Part shown: piece by piece, positions 62,417-64,000 of the stretch
Numbering within the stretch: position 1 is the stretch's first letter
Layout: every line of letters starts with the position of its first letter
NCBI GenBank assembly: GCA_030041545.1
Contig: JASHNQ010000046.1
Location: 1 to 64,000 of the forward strand
Source: a candidate division FCPU426 bacterium
Lineage (GTDB): Bacteria; Oederibacteriota; Muellerivitia; Muellerivitales; Muellerivitaceae
DNA length: 64,000 nt
Direction: 5' to 3'
Notes under the pieces: model-generated
Seen by the model: the letters and a program-made list of their open reading frames with translations, nothing else
Told to the model about the DNA's origin: nothing
Database searches by the model: none
Translations under genes and position numbers: made by a program

Positions 62417-64000
62417 TCACTCTTCCGACAAGGCCAACCCTTTGGAATCGGCAAGATAAGCGGGGCCGGCTGGTCCGGGCTCCCCAAACCCTTGGGAACG
62501 CCATCGCAGGGCCGCGGCCGTGGAAAGGCGCCCCTTGCCGTTCGTTAAATCCCACTGGGCCTGCTCCAAAAGAAGGCCGGCGCCGTAAAGGCGGGCCATG
62601 GAAAAGGAAACCTCCCTCATGCGCGCCTCGGGAAATCCTTCCCTTTCCCCCTGGGCCACCAGCCGGGAACCCGCTTCCCAAAGCCCCTTGGCCGCGTCCT
62701 TGAGGGGCGCCGCGGTCACGGCGGCCAGCCGGGCTTGGACATCCGCCCAAAAGGGCCCCAAGGCGTTCTCCTTTTGGATGGCCCTTAAAACATCCATGCT
62801 AAGAACGTCGGTCGTGCCCTCCCAAATGGGCAGCACGTGGGCGTCCCGCAGCAGGCCCGGAATGCCCGTGTCCTCCACGTAGCCAGCCCCACCAAAACAC
62901 TCAGCCACCTCACCCACGACCTGGACACCCCGCTTGCCGGTGAAGAGTTTGGCAAGGGGGGTCAAAATCCTCAAAAGTTTGGCCTCGTCCCCGCCGCCTT
63001 TTCCCGTTTCCACCCGGCCCAAAACCTCGGCGGCGCGGAAGGCCAGGGCAAAGGCGGCGCGGAACTCCACTTCCAACCCGGACAGGGTTTCCAGGTAAAG
63101 GGGCGTTTCGGAAAGCAGTCTCCCAAAGGCCCGGCGTTTTCTCGCGTAATCCCGCGCCAGGGCGAGGCCCCGCCGCATGAAGGCCGCCGCATCCACTGAA
63201 TTGTGCAACCGTGTGATGTTGAAAAGGGAAGCGATCTTCTTGACCCCGTCGCCCAGGCCGCCCAGGGGCCGGGCCCAGGAGCCCTCCAGGGACAGCTCGG
63301 CCGTGGGAAGGGCCCGGGTGCCCAGTTTATCCTTGAGCCGGTTCACCCGGATGCGGTTCAACCCCCCTTCGGGGTTTCCCAGTTCCAGGTAAAAAAGGCC
63401 CAGGCCCCGGCTGCCGGCCGGGGCCCCCTGGGGCCGGGCCAGGGTCATGGCCATCTGCGCGGTGACGGCCGAGGTGAACCATTTGTCGCCGTAAAGGCGC
63501 CAGCCGCCGTCCTCGACGCGGGCTTCGGTGGTCGTGACGCCCACGTCGGAACCGCCGCCGCGCTCGGTCATCCATTGGCCGGAAGTCCAAAAAAAGGCCG
63601 GGTCCCGGCTGGTGAGGCGCCGCAAGGCGCCGGCCTTGAGGCCCTCGTCCCCATAAAGTTCCACAACCCGCGCGGCGCCGTCGGTCATGGCCAGGGGGCA
63701 GGAATAAAGGGCGGAGGAGGGATGGAAGAGGTAGAGCTTGGCGAACTGGTAAAGCCGGGACCAGGGGCCGTATTGGCGCTCATAGGCGATGGCCACCAAG
63801 CCCTCTTCGGCGGAAATCCGGTCCAGGTCCCTCCAGGCTTGGGAGACCTCGATTCGGTCGATCCGCCGGCCCCAGGGATCGAAGGGGATGTGGCGGGGAG
63901 GCTGGGCTTCGGCCTGCCGGGCAAGTTCCAGGATGTCGGTGGCCGCCCGCTCGCCCATGCGCCGGAGGTCGGGTTCGATTTCCCACAATACATCGGGCGG
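62417..64000 (-). CDS. Acyl-CoA dehydrogenase, AidB-like, 5' end outside the window
   Basis: At least 523 residues are visible (ATG 63988), but the frame stays open to the window edge and the AidB family has additional N-terminal residues, so the start is probably beyond 64000. WTSGQWMTERGGGSDVGVTT then LYGDKWFTSAVTAQMAMTLA are the flavin-binding ACAD motifs; AECFGGAGYVEDTGIPGLLR then DAHVLPIWEGTTDVLSMDVL is the helical C-domain with the WEGTTDV arm typical of AidB. First in the prpB-C-D operon; it may feed propionyl-CoA by oxidising a branched or short acyl-CoA, which is inferred from context. Confidence 0.85.
   Translation of the reverse strand, partial: PPDVLWEIEPDLRRMGERAATDILELARQAEAQPPRHIPFDPWGRRIDRIEVSQAWRDLDRISAEEGLVAIAYERQYGPWSRLYQFAKLYLFHPSSALYSCPLAMTDGAARVVELYGDEGLKAGALRRLTSRDPAFFWTSGQWMTERGGGSDVGVTTTEARVEDGGWRLYGDKWFTSAVTAQMAMTLARPQGAPAGSRGLGLFYLELGNPEGGLNRIRVNRLKDKLGTRALPTAELSLEGSWARPLGGLGDGVKKIASLFNITRLHNSVDAAAFMRRGLALARDYARKRRAFGRLLSETPLYLETLSGLEVEFRAAFALAFRAAEVLGRVETGKGGGDEAKLLRILTPLAKLFTGKRGVQVVGEVAECFGGAGYVEDTGIPGLLRDAHVLPIWEGTTDVLSMDVLRAIQKENALGPFWADVQARLAAVTAAPLKDAAKGLWEAGSRLVAQGEREGFPEARMREVSFSMARLYGAGLLLEQAQWDLTNGKGRLSTAAALRWRSQGFGEPGPAGPAYLADSKGLALSEE

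Overview
The window comes from a GC-rich, didermal (Gram-negative-type) bacterium. Evidence for an outer membrane is a TonB-dependent receptor with ExbB/ExbD/TonB, an EmrAB-type efflux pair and YceI. It also carries a PolC-type replicative polymerase (position 1960), which is uncommon in Gram-negatives, and its intergenic spaces hold many long inverted repeats. This fits an uncultured or candidate-phylum lineage, but I cannot name the phylum from sequence alone.

Layout. 1-1960 is a scarred region: the 3' end of an IS200/IS605 transposase gene and its end hairpin cut into a polytopic membrane protein gene, next to a fragment of an outer-membrane protein gene. 1960-7776 holds an exonuclease-less PolC and a secreted NHL/SGNH-like protein. 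8154-18916 is a classic translation/RNA cluster: rimP, nusA, infB, DUF503, rbfA, DHH phosphoesterase, truB, ribF, rpsO, pnp. 19125-21663 is a sigma-54 module: a zinc-ribbon/TPR/AAA+ activator followed by two operator-like dyads, a textbook -24/-12 promoter, and a ~94-nt candidate small RNA ending in an intrinsic terminator. 21818-24383 has a WecA-like transferase and a flavoprotein of the UGM/protoporphyrinogen-oxidase type. 24511-28796 is a Fur-box-controlled TonB receptor plus exbB-exbD-tonB. 28957-33471 has a cNMP-binding protein, a TPR protein, ispE and an alpha/beta hydrolase.

The accessory half starts at 33498. A 5.2-kb cassette (AKR, cupin, ADH, tautomerase, F420-reductase-like, CMD and an AraC regulator of the YqhC type) lies between an intact tRNA-Gln(TTG) and a 27-bp direct repeat of its 3' end, which is the hallmark of site-specific integration. 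It is followed by a quinone oxidoreductase, TauE/SafE, a small membrane protein with YceI, a TetR-EmrAB efflux operon with visible operators, a catalase-like haem protein, a Thr/Pro-stalk surface protein with two DUF11-like ends, and a LysR-controlled nitroreductase/DoxX/monooxygenase-like cluster. 53359-57356 holds small, poorly known genes, including a Trp/Tyr-rich secreted protein and an HPr-like protein without its phosphorylatable histidine. 57489-63988 carries a TAXI-type binding protein and a methylcitrate-cycle operon (acyl-CoA dehydrogenase, prpB, prpC, prpD).

How it may fit together. The most interesting candidate system is the sigma-54 activator with its adjacent sRNA, a Qrr-like architecture. 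The unpaired arm of the sRNA is complementary, over 19 bases with a 3-base bulge, to the ribosome-binding site and start codon of the AraC regulator in the tRNA-Gln island. If real, this would link a native regulator to an acquired aldehyde/electrophile-detoxification cassette. That link is inference from sequence only.
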